A DNA stretch of 22,887 nt from BS150m-G50 sp964517435 (GTDB taxonomy: Bacteria; CAIWAD01; BS150m-G50), in assembly GCA_964517435.1 (NCBI GenBank), contig CAZFEC010000046.1, positions 1 through 22,887 on the forward strand, given 5' to 3'. The translations under genes and the position numbers were made by a program. Shown in pieces: positions 1 to 8,381 of this stretch. The first letter of the stretch is position 1, and the number at the start of each line of letters is the position of its first letter. The notes beneath the pieces were generated by a model. The model worked only from the letters and a program-made list of their open reading frames with translations. It made no database searches and had not been told where the DNA came from.

Positions 1-180
1 TCCTAGGCATCGGTTTAGCATATTGCTGACAAAGCGCCAGATTGATTCGGTCGATTCTTACTGGCACTACTATGATATTGAACTTTTGAGCTGGGTTTCT
101 CATCTTCAGAGAGCATCAGACCCGCGTCACTCAAGTGTTGGTCCTGCGTCAGTCGAATCGCTGTCAAAGACGATCAGCGT
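1..180. other. Upstream region of the first gene
   Basis: No supported gene lies here. The stretch is more AT-rich than the rest of the window. It has a TATGAT at 71-76 that could be a -10 element, but no -35 hexamer at an acceptable distance, so I do not call a promoter. The dispersed GTGATAC motif is absent here and throughout the first 1043 bases. Confidence 0.5.
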
Positions 181-687
181 ATGAAAAAGCACAAAATCCC
201 CGTCACCATCGGCATCCGCTGGCTGCGAGCCCGCCAGGCGGAATTCGAGGTGCACCTCTATAACTACGAGGAGCACGGCGGGACCGCGGTGGCGGCGGAG
301 GCGCTGGCAGTCGACGAGCATTGTATGATCAAGACACTGGTGTTGGCCGATTCACAGGGACAGCCCCTGTTGATGCTGATGCACGGCGATCGCCAGGTTT
401 CGACTCACCAGCTGGCGCGACAGTTGGGCGTCAAGTCGATCCACCCCTGCGATTCCAGGGAAGCTCACCGGCAGACCGGTTACATGGTCGGCGGCACTTC
501 CCCCTTCGGTACGCGCCACGAGCTGCCGGTCTACTGCGAGGAGTCGATCCTGATCCTGGATCGGCTCTACATCAACGGCGGCCGGCGCGGCCTGCTGGTG
601 GCGATGACGCCCCGAGAGCTGACGCGCCTGCTGAACCCGCATCCGGTGCAGGTCGCCATCACCGATCCGCATCACCACCATGACTGA
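181..687 (+). CDS. ybaK: YbaK/EbsC-family aminoacyl-tRNA deacylase (Cys-tRNA(Pro) deacylase-like)
   Basis: A 168-residue, single-domain protein of the YbaK/ProX family, which hydrolyses mischarged aminoacyl-tRNA in trans, classically Cys-tRNA(Pro). Visible hallmarks are the KTLVL strand with Lys51, matching the conserved family lysine, and the loop GGTSPFGTR near residues 104-112, which corresponds to the family GG-x-SP loop. The length is normal for the family. The ATG at 181 has no obvious Shine-Dalgarno sequence, but no better start is visible. The natural C-terminus carries four consecutive histidines. The stop overlaps the next gene by 8 bases (680-687), so the two are probably translationally coupled. 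The family is clear; the exact substrate is inferred. Confidence 0.9.
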   Translation: MKKHKIPVTIGIRWLRARQAEFEVHLYNYEEHGGTAVAAEALAVDEHCMIKTLVLADSQGQPLLMLMHGDRQVSTHQLARQLGVKSIHPCDSREAHRQTGYMVGGTSPFGTRHELPVYCEESILILDRLYINGGRRGLLVAMTPRELTRLLNPHPVQVAITDPHHHHD

Positions 688-1588
688 TCCCCGCCGCGCC
701 AACCTCTATCTTGCGGTGACGATCCTGTTGTGGTCCACGGTCGCCTCCGCTTTCAAACTGACCCTCCGTACGCTGCCGGTACCGGACCTGTTGCTGCTGG
801 CTTCGCTCATCTCAGCGCTGGCGCTGTGGATCCTGCTGTTGTCGACTCAAGGCGTGGCGGCCGTTCGCGGTCAATCACTCCGGCAGATTGCCGGATCGGC
901 CCTGCAGGGCGCGCTCAATCCTGTGCTCTACTACCTGGTGCTTTTCTACGCTTACAAGCTGTTACCCGCTCAGCAGGCACAGCCGCTCAACTTCACCTGG
1001 CCCCTGATGTTGATGTTGCTGGCGGCACCCCTGCTGGGTGAACGTATCACGCCGCGCAAAGCGATCGCTCTGGTAATCAGCTACTGCGGCGTGGTGCTGG
1101 TCGTTACCCGCGGCAGTTTCGCAGGATTGGAAGCGATCGACGGCACCGGGGTGGCGCTGGCGCTGGGCAGCACCGTGGTCTGGGCGCTGTTCTGGATGTT
1201 CAACCTGCGCGACCGGCGGCATGATCTACTCAAACTGGCGATGGCCTTCAGCTGGGGGACCCTCTATCTCATCGTCATTGTCCTGCTGCGCGGTGGTCTC
1301 ACCCCACCCTCCCCGGCGGCGATAGCCGGTGCGTGTTACATCGGCCTGTTCGAAATGGGCGTCACTTTCTTTTGCTGGCTGCGCGCGCTGTCGCTGGCCC
1401 GCAATCCCGCCCTGCCCCTCAACTTCGTCTATCTGACCCCTTTCCTCTCGCTGATCTGGATCAGGCTGATCGTCGGTGAGATCATCCACTTCACGGCCAT
1501 CCTCGGTCTGGCGTTGATCGTGGCCGGCATCCTGTTGCAGAAGTCTTCCACGCGGCTGGCCGGAGTGACGATAGAGCGTGATACATGA
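680..1588 (+). CDS. EamA/DMT-superfamily inner-membrane transporter
   Basis: A 302-residue protein made almost entirely of hydrophobic helices. It looks like the ten-helix, two-repeat EamA (DUF6, drug/metabolite transporter) fold, with short charged loops and the usual N-terminal start (NLYLAVTILLWSTVASAFKL). Such proteins export or import small metabolites, often amino acids; the substrate cannot be read from sequence. The start ATG lies inside the end of the deacylase gene, in an ATGA-type overlap. A copy of the dispersed motif (1578-1584) supplies the last codons, CGT GAT ACA, immediately before the TGA stop. Confidence 0.88.
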   Translation: MTDPRRANLYLAVTILLWSTVASAFKLTLRTLPVPDLLLLASLISALALWILLLSTQGVAAVRGQSLRQIAGSALQGALNPVLYYLVLFYAYKLLPAQQAQPLNFTWPLMLMLLAAPLLGERITPRKAIALVISYCGVVLVVTRGSFAGLEAIDGTGVALALGSTVVWALFWMFNLRDRRHDLLKLAMAFSWGTLYLIVIVLLRGGLTPPSPAAIAGACYIGLFEMGVTFFCWLRALSLARNPALPLNFVYLTPFLSLIWIRLIVGEIIHFTAILGLALIVAGILLQKSSTRLAGVTIERDT

Positions 1589-1749
1589 AAGCCGCCGGAT
1601 GTGCAGGTCACCCGAATTCGAGGGGCGGGTGAAACTCTGTTTGCGTTAGTCTCCCCGCTGTTGTTATTTCATCAATCTTTACGCCGGGAAATCAATCCGC
1701 GCGGAACTGCCGGATGACGGTGCGGCGTATCACATTCAGGACGAATGGA

Positions 1750-2343
1750 ATGGTCGATGAACGATTGAAACGCCAGATGGAGTTCATCCTGGAGGCGGAG
1801 CGTCTGAAGGGAGTGCTGCGCCGGACCAGCGCTCTGGGCGGGGAGCGGCGTGAAAATGACGCGGAGCATTCCTGGCACCTGGCGTTGATGCTCATCGTGC
1901 TGAATGAATACGCCGATCAATCCGAACTCGATCCGCTCAAGGCGCTCAAGATGGTCGTGATACACGATCTGGTGGAGATCGACGCCGGTGATACTTTCGC
2001 CTATGATCAAGAGGGCGAAGCCAGTAAGCCGGAGCGGGAACGGGAGGCGGCCGACCGGATCTTCGGTCTGCTGCCTCCGGATCAGACCGCGGAGCTGCGG
2101 GCACTCTGGGAGGAGTTCGAGGAACGCCAAACCACCACCGCCCGCTTCGCCGCATCCGTCGACCGCCTGCAGCCGATGCTGAGCAACTTCGCCGACCGCG
2201 GCGGCGCCTGGCAACGCCACGGCATCAACAGCCGGCAGGTAGCGGCCCGTAATCAACAGATTGTGGACGGGGCGCCGGAACTCTGGGAGTATGCCCGGCA
2301 GTTGATCGCGGAGGCGGTTGAACGGGGATACTTGCCGGAGTAA
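1750..2343 (+). CDS. HD-domain phosphohydrolase (HDDC2/YfbR-like nucleotidase)
   Basis: A 197-residue protein if translation starts at the second ATG (1750). The upstream in-frame ATG at 1714 adds twelve residues unlike the family's usual N-terminus, which begins near RLKRQMEFILEAERLK. The metal-binding residues are present: His40 in AEHSWH, the His72-Asp73 pair in VIHDLVEIDAGDTF, and a later Asp in the SVDRLQPM segment. This matches the HD_3 group that includes 5'-deoxynucleotidases such as YfbR and HDDC2, so nucleotide monophosphate dephosphorylation is the likely activity, though the substrate is inferred. The HD dipeptide is preceded by the dispersed motif (1957-1963, GTG ATA CAC), and its ATA is the only one among the gene's isoleucine codons. 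Confidence 0.85.
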   Translation: MVDERLKRQMEFILEAERLKGVLRRTSALGGERRENDAEHSWHLALMLIVLNEYADQSELDPLKALKMVVIHDLVEIDAGDTFAYDQEGEASKPEREREAADRIFGLLPPDQTAELRALWEEFEERQTTTARFAASVDRLQPMLSNFADRGGAWQRHGINSRQVAARNQQIVDGAPELWEYARQLIAEAVERGYLPE

Positions 2344-2413
2344 AGGCGAGCCGGCTTATCCCTGATGGTTTGAACTGTATCACATTTACGCATAGAGTTT
2401 TCAGGAGATAGAA

Positions 2414-3937
2414 ATGACGATCGCATTGGACGGAACCGGATTGACCGTTGAGAAGCTGGTCCGCATCGCCCGGCAGGGAGAGCGGGTGGAGTTGCACCCC
2501 AACGCCCTGGCGCGTATCACGAGCTGCCGCGAGTTACTGGAGCGCAAGATCGAAGCGCGCGAGATCATGTACGGAGTCAACACCGGGATCGGGGAATTCT
2601 CCGAGGTGGTGCTGGACGACGAACAGGTCAAGCAGTTCCAGCGCTACCTCATCTACAACCACGCCGCCGGTATCGGCGAACCGGCGCCCCTGGAACATGT
2701 GCGCGGCGCCATGGCGGCCCGCGTCAATGTGCACGCGCACGGACACTCAGGTTGCCGCCCGGTGATCACGCAGACCCTCCTGGAGATGCTGAACGCTGGC
2801 GTGACCCCGGTTGTCTGTGAAAAGGGATCGGTCGGCGCTTGCGGCGACCTGGCGCCGATGTCGCAGATCGCGCTCCTGATGATGGGCGAAGGCGAAGCCT
2901 TCTACCAGGGGGAACGGCTGGACGGCAAGACGGCGTTCGAACGCGCCGGGATTGAAGTCCCGGGACTGCAGGCGCGCGACGGCCTGGCGGTTATCAACGG
3001 TTCCAACCTGCTGACGGCGATGAGCGCGCTGCACATTTACGACATCAACCGCTGGCTGAAGCAGGCGGAGATCGCGGCGGCTATGAGCCTGGAGGCGCTC
3101 AAGGCTAATCTGAAGCCTTACGATGTGCGGCTGCACGAAGTGCGCGGCTTCGCGGGAGCGGTACGCAGCGCCACCGCCATCAAGAAAATGATCGCAGGCA
3201 GCGACCTGCTCTCCGGTAAAATCAAGAGCAAGGTGCAGGACGCCTACTCGATGCGTTCCACACCACAGGTGATCGGCGCGGCGCATGACGCCCTCGTCCA
3301 CGCCCGGCGGCAGGTGGAGATCGAACTGAACGGCGTCGGCGACAATCCGATCTTCTTCCCGGAGGAGAAGCTGACGCTGACCGGCGCTAACTTCCAGGGT
3401 TCCCCGGTGTCGCTGCCGATGGACATGGTCGGCGCGGCAGTCACCATGATCAGTGTGCTGTCGGAGCGACGGCTCAACCGCCTGCTCAATCCCGCCCTCA
3501 GCGTCGGCCTGCCCGCCTTCCTGACCAAGGGAGCCGGCATGTTCTCCGGTCTGATGCTGAGCCAGTACACCGCCGACATGCAGATCGTGGAACAGCGCAT
3601 CCTCTCGGCACCCGCTTCCATCGCCTCCATCCCGGCGGCGGCCGACCAGGAGGACTTCGTCTCGATGGGGATGAATACAGCCCTCAAGAACGGCCAGATC
3701 CTGGACAACGCCTACGGCGTGCTCGGTATCGAATTGATGGCGGCGGCGCAGGCGCTCGATTTCCGCGACTTCACGCCCGGCGCCGGTGTGCGGGTTGCCC
3801 ATGACGTGATACGCCAGCATGTCGAGTTCCTCGATGTCGACCGACCGCTATATAACGACCATAACGCCATGAAGGCGCTGGTCAAGTCCTGTGAGATCCT
3901 GGAAGCGGTCGAGGCGGAATTGGGCAGCCTCGAGTAG
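2414..3937 (+). CDS. hutH: MIO-dependent aromatic amino acid ammonia-lyase, histidine ammonia-lyase family
   Basis: A 507-residue protein of the HAL/PAL family, which removes ammonia from histidine, phenylalanine or tyrosine using a self-made MIO (4-methylidene-imidazol-5-one) group. Active-site residues are in register with Pseudomonas putida HAL: Tyr53 in YGVNTG, His83 in NHAAG, Asn195 in INGSN, and Glu413 in QEDFVSMG. The MIO triad, however, is Ala142-Cys143-Gly144 (codon 143 is TGC at 2840-2842) rather than Ala-Ser-Gly. The residue after QED is Phe where classical HALs have His, so the substrate may not be histidine. A Shine-Dalgarno AGGAG (2403-2407) precedes the ATG by six bases. No hutU, hutI or hutG is nearby, which weakens assignment to the Hut pathway. 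Confidence 0.85.
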   Translation: MTIALDGTGLTVEKLVRIARQGERVELHPNALARITSCRELLERKIEAREIMYGVNTGIGEFSEVVLDDEQVKQFQRYLIYNHAAGIGEPAPLEHVRGAMAARVNVHAHGHSGCRPVITQTLLEMLNAGVTPVVCEKGSVGACGDLAPMSQIALLMMGEGEAFYQGERLDGKTAFERAGIEVPGLQARDGLAVINGSNLLTAMSALHIYDINRWLKQAEIAAAMSLEALKANLKPYDVRLHEVRGFAGAVRSATAIKKMIAGSDLLSGKIKSKVQDAYSMRSTPQVIGAAHDALVHARRQVEIELNGVGDNPIFFPEEKLTLTGANFQGSPVSLPMDMVGAAVTMISVLSERRLNRLLNPALSVGLPAFLTKGAGMFSGLMLSQYTADMQIVEQRILSAPASIASIPAAADQEDFVSMGMNTALKNGQILDNAYGVLGIELMAAAQALDFRDFTPGAGVRVAHDVIRQHVEFLDVDRPLYNDHNAMKALVKSCEILEAVEAELGSLE

Positions 3938-3968
3938 AACGATGAAGGAACGTTTAGTATCTTTGCAG

Positions 3969-4054
3969 GGGGCGGTTACCACGACCTTCCGGTCATGGGC
4001 ACATTGTTTATCCGGGCAGTCCATTAGATGTGGAATGTGAATGTAAACCGCCCC
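3969..4054 (+). ncRNA. Candidate structured leader upstream of the GNAT gene
   Basis: The intergenic stretch can fold as a closed multi-branch element. P1 is a perfect 9-bp pairing of GGGGCGGTT (3969-3977) with AACCGCCCC (4046-4054). P2 is a hairpin, CCACGACC (3979-3986) with GGTCATGG (3991-3998), which has seven pairs, one C-A mismatch and a TTCC loop. P3 is a weaker 5-bp pairing of CACAT (4000-4004) with ATGTG (4028-4032). P1 closes 23 bases before the acetyltransferase ATG, which lacks a clear Shine-Dalgarno sequence. No known riboswitch class is recognised; a cis-regulatory RNA is inferred from folding alone. Confidence 0.35.
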
Positions 4055-4077
4055 TCTTCACATCAAATGGTTCACCC

Positions 4078-4509
4078 ATGATCAACATCCGCGAAATCAC
4101 CTCCGACGACCCCCTCTACGCCGAGGAGCGACGACTGCGGGTGAAGGTGCTGCGGGAACCGCTCGACATGCCCGGCGGCACGGAGCTGTTTCCCTACGAG
4201 GCTGATTCACGCCACTTCCTGGCCCTGGAGGGGGAGCGGGTAATCGGTTGCGTGCTCTTTCATCCCCGCCCGCCCACTGGCAAGCTGTTCCAGATGGCGG
4301 TCTACCCGGAGTACCAGGGACATGGCGTGGGCAGGCTGCTGGTCGGACATCTCGAACGGGAGGCGACCGCGTCGGGCTTGATTTCGGTCTTCTGCCACGC
4401 GCGCTGGGTGGTGCACGAATATTACGCGCATCTCGGTTACCATCCGGAAGGAGAGCAGTTCGACGAAATCGGCATTCCTCACATCAAGATGGTGAAAACG
4501 TTGATGTGA
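4078..4509 (+). CDS. GNAT-family N-acetyltransferase
   Basis: A 143-residue acetyl-CoA-dependent acetyltransferase. The core shows the motif A strand and acetyl-CoA loop QMAVYPEYQGHGVGRLL (Q-x-x-G-x-G form), followed by CHARWVVHEYYAHLGY and EQFDEIGIPHIKM. This arrangement is typical of small bacterial GNATs related to ElaA. The substrate is unknown. I chose the ATG at 4078 over an in-frame ATG at 4030, because the extra sixteen residues are unrelated to the fold and lie inside the candidate RNA element. The gene converges on the ABC exporter operon and shares its terminator. Confidence 0.85.
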   Translation: MINIREITSDDPLYAEERRLRVKVLREPLDMPGGTELFPYEADSRHFLALEGERVIGCVLFHPRPPTGKLFQMAVYPEYQGHGVGRLLVGHLEREATASGLISVFCHARWVVHEYYAHLGYHPEGEQFDEIGIPHIKMVKTLM

Positions 4510-4533
4510 AGGAAAACAGCTTGGAAGAATACT

Positions 4534-4562
4534 GAAAAGGGGCACGCGAGGTGCCCCTTTTC
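4534..4562. terminator. Bidirectional intrinsic terminator
   Basis: A perfect 12-bp stem, GAAAAGGGGCAC (4534-4545) and GTGCCCCTTTTC (4551-4562), with a GCGAG loop. It has a T-tract on the plus side and an A-tract on the other, so it works on both strands between convergent genes. Confidence 0.9.
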
Positions 4563-4564
4563 TT

Positions 4565-6421
4565 TTAGTGCAGGATCTTATCGATCCGGTCCGATTCGAA
4601 GCGGCGGGTGTAGAGGTCGTGATACCGCCCCCCCAGCTCCAGCAGGGCGGCGTGATCCCCCGCCTCCGTGATACGACCGTCCTCGATGACCAGGATCCGG
4701 TCGGCATTGCGGATCGTCGACAGGCGATGCGCGATCACGAAGCTGGTGCGCCCTGTCAGCAGTCGCTCCAGCGCTTTCTGGATCAGCAGCTCCGTCTCGG
4801 TGTCAACGGAGGATGTCGCTTCGTCCATCACGAAAATGCGCGGATCGGCCAGCACGGCCCGCGCGAAAGAGATCAACTGCTTCTGTCCGGTAGATAGCAA
4901 GCCGCCCCCTTCGCCGACTTCGCTGTCCAGACCCTTGGGCATGGCAGTGATGAACGGCCACGCCTGCACCAGACGCGCCGCCGTTTCGACTTCGGCGTCG
5001 GTCGCCGCCAGCCGTCCGTAGGCGATGTTGTTGCGGATGGTACCGCTGAAGAGCTGCGGTGTCTGCAACACAACGCCCAGGTTGGACTGCAGCCAGTGCA
5101 GGCTGCGCTCGCGGTAATCGGCACCGTCAATCAACACCCGGCCACCAGTCGGTTCGTAGAAGCGGCAGACCAGGTTGGCGATAGTGCTCTTACCACCGCC
5201 GGTAGCGCCGACCAAGGCGATTGTCTCGCCCGGCTCAACCCGCAGGTTGAAATCGCGCAGCACTTCCGTACCGTCCTCGTAGGCGAAATTGACGCCGGCG
5301 AACTCCACCGCGCCGGTCAGTACCGGGAAAGCAAGCCGATGCACATCCACGGATTCAGAACGTGATACATCCGTCGTGGCCGCCTCCAGCAACTGCCGGA
5401 CTTCCGGACTGTCGACGATCTTCGGTTCGGTCGTCAACAGGGCGAAGATCCGCTCTGCCGCGGCCTGGGCGCTTTGCAGCTCGGCAAAGATGCGCGCCAC
5501 CTCCCGTACCGGTTCGAAGAACCGCTCCACGTAAGCGATGAATGCGACCAGCGTACCGTAGGTGACGACTCCGGCGATCACGCCGCTGCCGCCGAACCAG
5601 ACCCCCAGGCCGGCGCCGATGCTGCCCAGCACCAGCACCAGCGGCAGGTAGAGCGATGACTGCACAGCCGCCATGAAGGAAGAGCGGTACATCTTGGTGG
5701 TCAGCGTCGAGAACTGTTTCAGGTTGTCACGCTCCCGGACCAGCGTCTTGGTGGTGCGCGCGCCCATGATGCCCTCGTTGAAAGCGCCGGTAATGCGGGA
5801 ATTGGTCTTGCGTACCGCCCGGTAGCTTTTCAGGATCCGTTTCTGAAAGAAGGCGCTCACCCAGATCAGCGGCGGCACGACCACCAGTACGATCAACGCC
5901 AGCCACCAGTTGAGATAGAGCATGACGCCGACGATGACGATCATCATTGAAAAACCCCAGACCAGGTCGACCAGTCCCCAGGCGATCGTGTCGGCCAAAC
6001 GCTCGGAATCGGAAACCATACGCGCCATCAGCCAACCGACCGGCGTGCGGTCGTAGTAGGAAAAATCCAGTTCCTGCAGCCGCTTGAAACCGGCGCGCCG
6101 GATGTCGTAACAGACCCAGACGTCGATTTTGCCGGCGATGATGATCAGGAGCCAGATCCCCAACCCTATCAGGAGAACGACGGCGGCGTAAGCGGCGATG
6201 TACAAGCCCAGCCCCGCCAGCTGTCCCGGTACGACGAAGAGGTCGATCGCCTGCTTGGTCAGGAAGGGGGGAATCGCCTCCAGCATCGCGATCACCACCA
6301 TGACGGCGATTAAAGCATAGGCATAGCGTTTGTACGGCAGCACGTACTTCAGCGCCCGGCGCCAGAGCCCGATGTCAAAGCGCTTGGTATAGTCCTCTTC
6401 CTGGAATGATGTGTGAGACAT
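4565..6421 (-). CDS. ABC exporter half-transporter, catalytic subunit (MdlB/BmrD-like)
   Basis: A 618-residue half-transporter with a six-helix transmembrane domain (roughly residues 25-330) followed by a nucleotide-binding domain. Walker A reads GATGGGKST, Walker B ends in FVMDEATSSVD with the catalytic Glu present, and the switch His is in IAHRLSTIR. Its signature motif is degenerate (LLSTGQKQ instead of LSGGQ). The partner gene has the opposite defect, as expected for heterodimeric multidrug or lipid exporters of the BmrCD, TM287/288 and MdlAB type. A GGAGGT Shine-Dalgarno precedes the ATG, and only two bases separate it from the upstream gene, so the two are co-translated. The substrate is unknown. 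Confidence 0.92.
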   Translation of the reverse strand: MSHTSFQEEDYTKRFDIGLWRRALKYVLPYKRYAYALIAVMVVIAMLEAIPPFLTKQAIDLFVVPGQLAGLGLYIAAYAAVVLLIGLGIWLLIIIAGKIDVWVCYDIRRAGFKRLQELDFSYYDRTPVGWLMARMVSDSERLADTIAWGLVDLVWGFSMMIVIVGVMLYLNWWLALIVLVVVPPLIWVSAFFQKRILKSYRAVRKTNSRITGAFNEGIMGARTTKTLVRERDNLKQFSTLTTKMYRSSFMAAVQSSLYLPLVLVLGSIGAGLGVWFGGSGVIAGVVTYGTLVAFIAYVERFFEPVREVARIFAELQSAQAAAERIFALLTTEPKIVDSPEVRQLLEAATTDVSRSESVDVHRLAFPVLTGAVEFAGVNFAYEDGTEVLRDFNLRVEPGETIALVGATGGGKSTIANLVCRFYEPTGGRVLIDGADYRERSLHWLQSNLGVVLQTPQLFSGTIRNNIAYGRLAATDAEVETAARLVQAWPFITAMPKGLDSEVGEGGGLLSTGQKQLISFARAVLADPRIFVMDEATSSVDTETELLIQKALERLLTGRTSFVIAHRLSTIRNADRILVIEDGRITEAGDHAALLELGGRYHDLYTRRFESDRIDKILH

Positions 6422-6423
6422 GG

Positions 6424-8271
6424 TTACCTCCCGGTTGCATCCGGTTCAGGTTGACTGTTGCCGTTCTGAATCGACCAGAGTCGTTTATACAATCCCTCCT
6501 GCGCGATCAGTTCCGCATGTTTACCGGTTTGCGTGATACGGCCCTCCTCCAGCACCAGGATCAAATCCGCCTCCTGCACCGTACTCAGACGGTGCGCGAT
6601 GACGAAGGTCGTCGCCCGACCGCGACGGTTGCGCAGGGCTTCCTGGATGCGGACTTCCGTCTCGGCATCGATGGCCGACAGCGAGTCGTCGAGAATCAGG
6701 ATGGCGGGATCGCGCAGGATCGTGCGTGCGATCGCCACCCGCTGTTTCTGCCCGCCGGACAACGTCACTCCCCGCTCACCGACCAGCGTGTCGTATCCTT
6801 TCTCGAAGGAAAGTATCACGTCGTGAATCGCGGCGGTTTGGGAGGCTTCGTAAATCTCGGCGTCGTGCACATCCTGTTTGCCGGAGCGCAGGTTATCGCG
6901 CAGTGTACCCGAATACAGAAACGGCTCCTGCAGCACGATCCCGGTCTGACGCCGGATTTCATGCCGCGGGTATTCCCGCAGCTCCCTGCCGTCGAGGAAG
7001 ATGGATCCCTCGGTGTAGTCGAACAGCCGCGGCAGCAGGTTGACCAGAGTCGACTTGCCGGAACCGGTTGGTCCGAGAATCGCGACCGTTTCACCGGTTC
7101 TCACCCGGAAGCTGATATCGTGCAGGACCGGCTCCTGCGAATCGTAGCTGAAGGAGAGATTGCGAAACTCGATTTCACCCGCCAGCCGGGGCAAGGGTGT
7201 GAAGCCGTGTGATACATCCTGCTCTTCCGGCGGTTCATCCAGGATCTGCCGGATCCGCCCCAGCGATACGAAGGTCTTGCCGAGATCAGTCAGCACCCGG
7301 CCCATCTGGCGAACCGGATAGAGCAACATACTCTCATAGGTCACGAAGACCACCAGAGTGCCCAGCGTAATCGCGCCGTGGGCCGCCCAGATCGTACCGG
7401 TGATCAACACCGCCGCCACCTGCGACATGACGATAAAATCCGAGACCGACCAATACCATGCCAGCAACCGTAACAGGCGGGTCCAGTGATCGCGCAGTCG
7501 CACGTTGCGCTTCTCGAACTTGGCGATCTCGTGCTCCTGCCGGGCGAAAGCGCGTACTACGCGGATGCCGGTCAGGTTTTCCTGCAGCACGGCGGACAGC
7601 GCACCTTCCGCCTCATCCGCCTCCTGAAAGGCGCTCTTCACCCAGCGGAAGAAGAGATAGGCAAAGGCCAGCAGCAACGGCACACTGATCATCGAGATCC
7701 CGGTCAAACCGGGGTGAAGCTTCCACATGATCGGCACCATGAAGCCCAGCATGATGATCGCGCGCCCCAACTCGACGACCTGCACCGCCAGGAAACGGCG
7801 GATGGTTTCCACGTCGGAAGTACAGCGTTGCACGAGGTCGCCGGTCTCCGCCCGGGCGTGATACGCGAAGGGCAGGTGCTGCAGGTGGTCGTAAAGCCGG
7901 TCGCGCAGCCGTCTGATAATCGACTCGGAAGCGGCAGCGGCCCAGCGTCCTTTCAGATAGGTAAAGACGCCCTGGAGCAGTACCAGTGTTACCATCAACA
8001 GGGCGACCAGCCAGAGGGTGGTCTGTAGAGTCGACCTTCCGCCCATTTGCTGCAAAATCGCGTCCAGCCACACGGGCAGCGAGAAAGGCTCGTCGCCAAT
8101 GACGGAGTCGATCGTGAAACGTATCACGAGTGGGATCAGAAACGCGAAACCGGTGCCCAGCACTTCGGCGCTGATGGCGCTGGCATAGCGCCATCGCTTG
8201 CCCTGCATCAACCGCCAGAGATGAGTGAGTTTACCGCGTTGTTCTTGTTTTTTCAGGTTTTGTGTTGACAC
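6424..8271 (-). CDS. ABC exporter half-transporter, degenerate-site subunit (MdlA/BmrC-like)
   Basis: A 615-residue half-transporter with the same TMD-NBD order. Walker A is GPTGSGKST and the signature is a canonical LSGGQKQR. Walker B ends in LILDDSLSAID, with Asp in place of the catalytic Glu. Combined with the downstream partner, this yields one consensus ATP site (partner Walker A/B plus this signature) and one degenerate site, the known layout of heterodimeric exporters. The start ATG at 8271 follows GGGAG. It is the first structural gene after a promoter, a leader ORF and two tandem terminators (8293-8552), which suggests attenuation control. Confidence 0.92.
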   Translation of the reverse strand: MSTQNLKKQEQRGKLTHLWRLMQGKRWRYASAISAEVLGTGFAFLIPLVIRFTIDSVIGDEPFSLPVWLDAILQQMGGRSTLQTTLWLVALLMVTLVLLQGVFTYLKGRWAAAASESIIRRLRDRLYDHLQHLPFAYHARAETGDLVQRCTSDVETIRRFLAVQVVELGRAIIMLGFMVPIMWKLHPGLTGISMISVPLLLAFAYLFFRWVKSAFQEADEAEGALSAVLQENLTGIRVVRAFARQEHEIAKFEKRNVRLRDHWTRLLRLLAWYWSVSDFIVMSQVAAVLITGTIWAAHGAITLGTLVVFVTYESMLLYPVRQMGRVLTDLGKTFVSLGRIRQILDEPPEEQDVSHGFTPLPRLAGEIEFRNLSFSYDSQEPVLHDISFRVRTGETVAILGPTGSGKSTLVNLLPRLFDYTEGSIFLDGRELREYPRHEIRRQTGIVLQEPFLYSGTLRDNLRSGKQDVHDAEIYEASQTAAIHDVILSFEKGYDTLVGERGVTLSGGQKQRVAIARTILRDPAILILDDSLSAIDAETEVRIQEALRNRRGRATTFVIAHRLSTVQEADLILVLEEGRITQTGKHAELIAQEGLYKRLWSIQNGNSQPEPDATGR

Positions 8272-8292
8272 ATCGTCTCCCGTACAAAAGAA

Positions 8293-8324
8293 AAGGGTCG
8301 CGAAACTCCTGCTCCGCGACCCTT
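8293..8324 (-). terminator. Second tandem terminator in the ABC exporter leader
   Basis: A perfect 10-bp stem, AAGGGTCGCG (8293-8302) with CGCGACCCTT (8315-8324). On the minus strand it is followed by TTTTCTTTTG. It ends about 20 bases before the exporter start codon, so uncontrolled termination here would silence the operon. Confidence 0.8.
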
Positions 8325-8335
8325 AAAATAAAAAA

Positions 8336-8360
8336 GCCACGGATCAGGCCTGTCCGTGGC
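8336..8360 (-). terminator. First tandem terminator in the ABC exporter leader
   Basis: A perfect 8-bp stem, GCCACGGA (8336-8343) with TCCGTGGC (8353-8360). On the minus strand it is followed by TTTTTTATTTT. Its promoter-proximal arm (8354-8359) could instead pair with 8406-8411 inside the leader ORF, with five Watson-Crick pairs and one G-U, giving a possible antiterminator. Confidence 0.75.
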
Positions 8361-8381
8361 AAAAGCTGTGCTGACACCTGT

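Noticed and set aside
2747..3820. Long antisense open frame (357 codons) across the ammonia-lyase gene
   Set aside because: It is the complement of a well-supported enzyme in high-GC DNA, is rich in His/Arg/Gln as expected of a shadow frame, and shows no domain.
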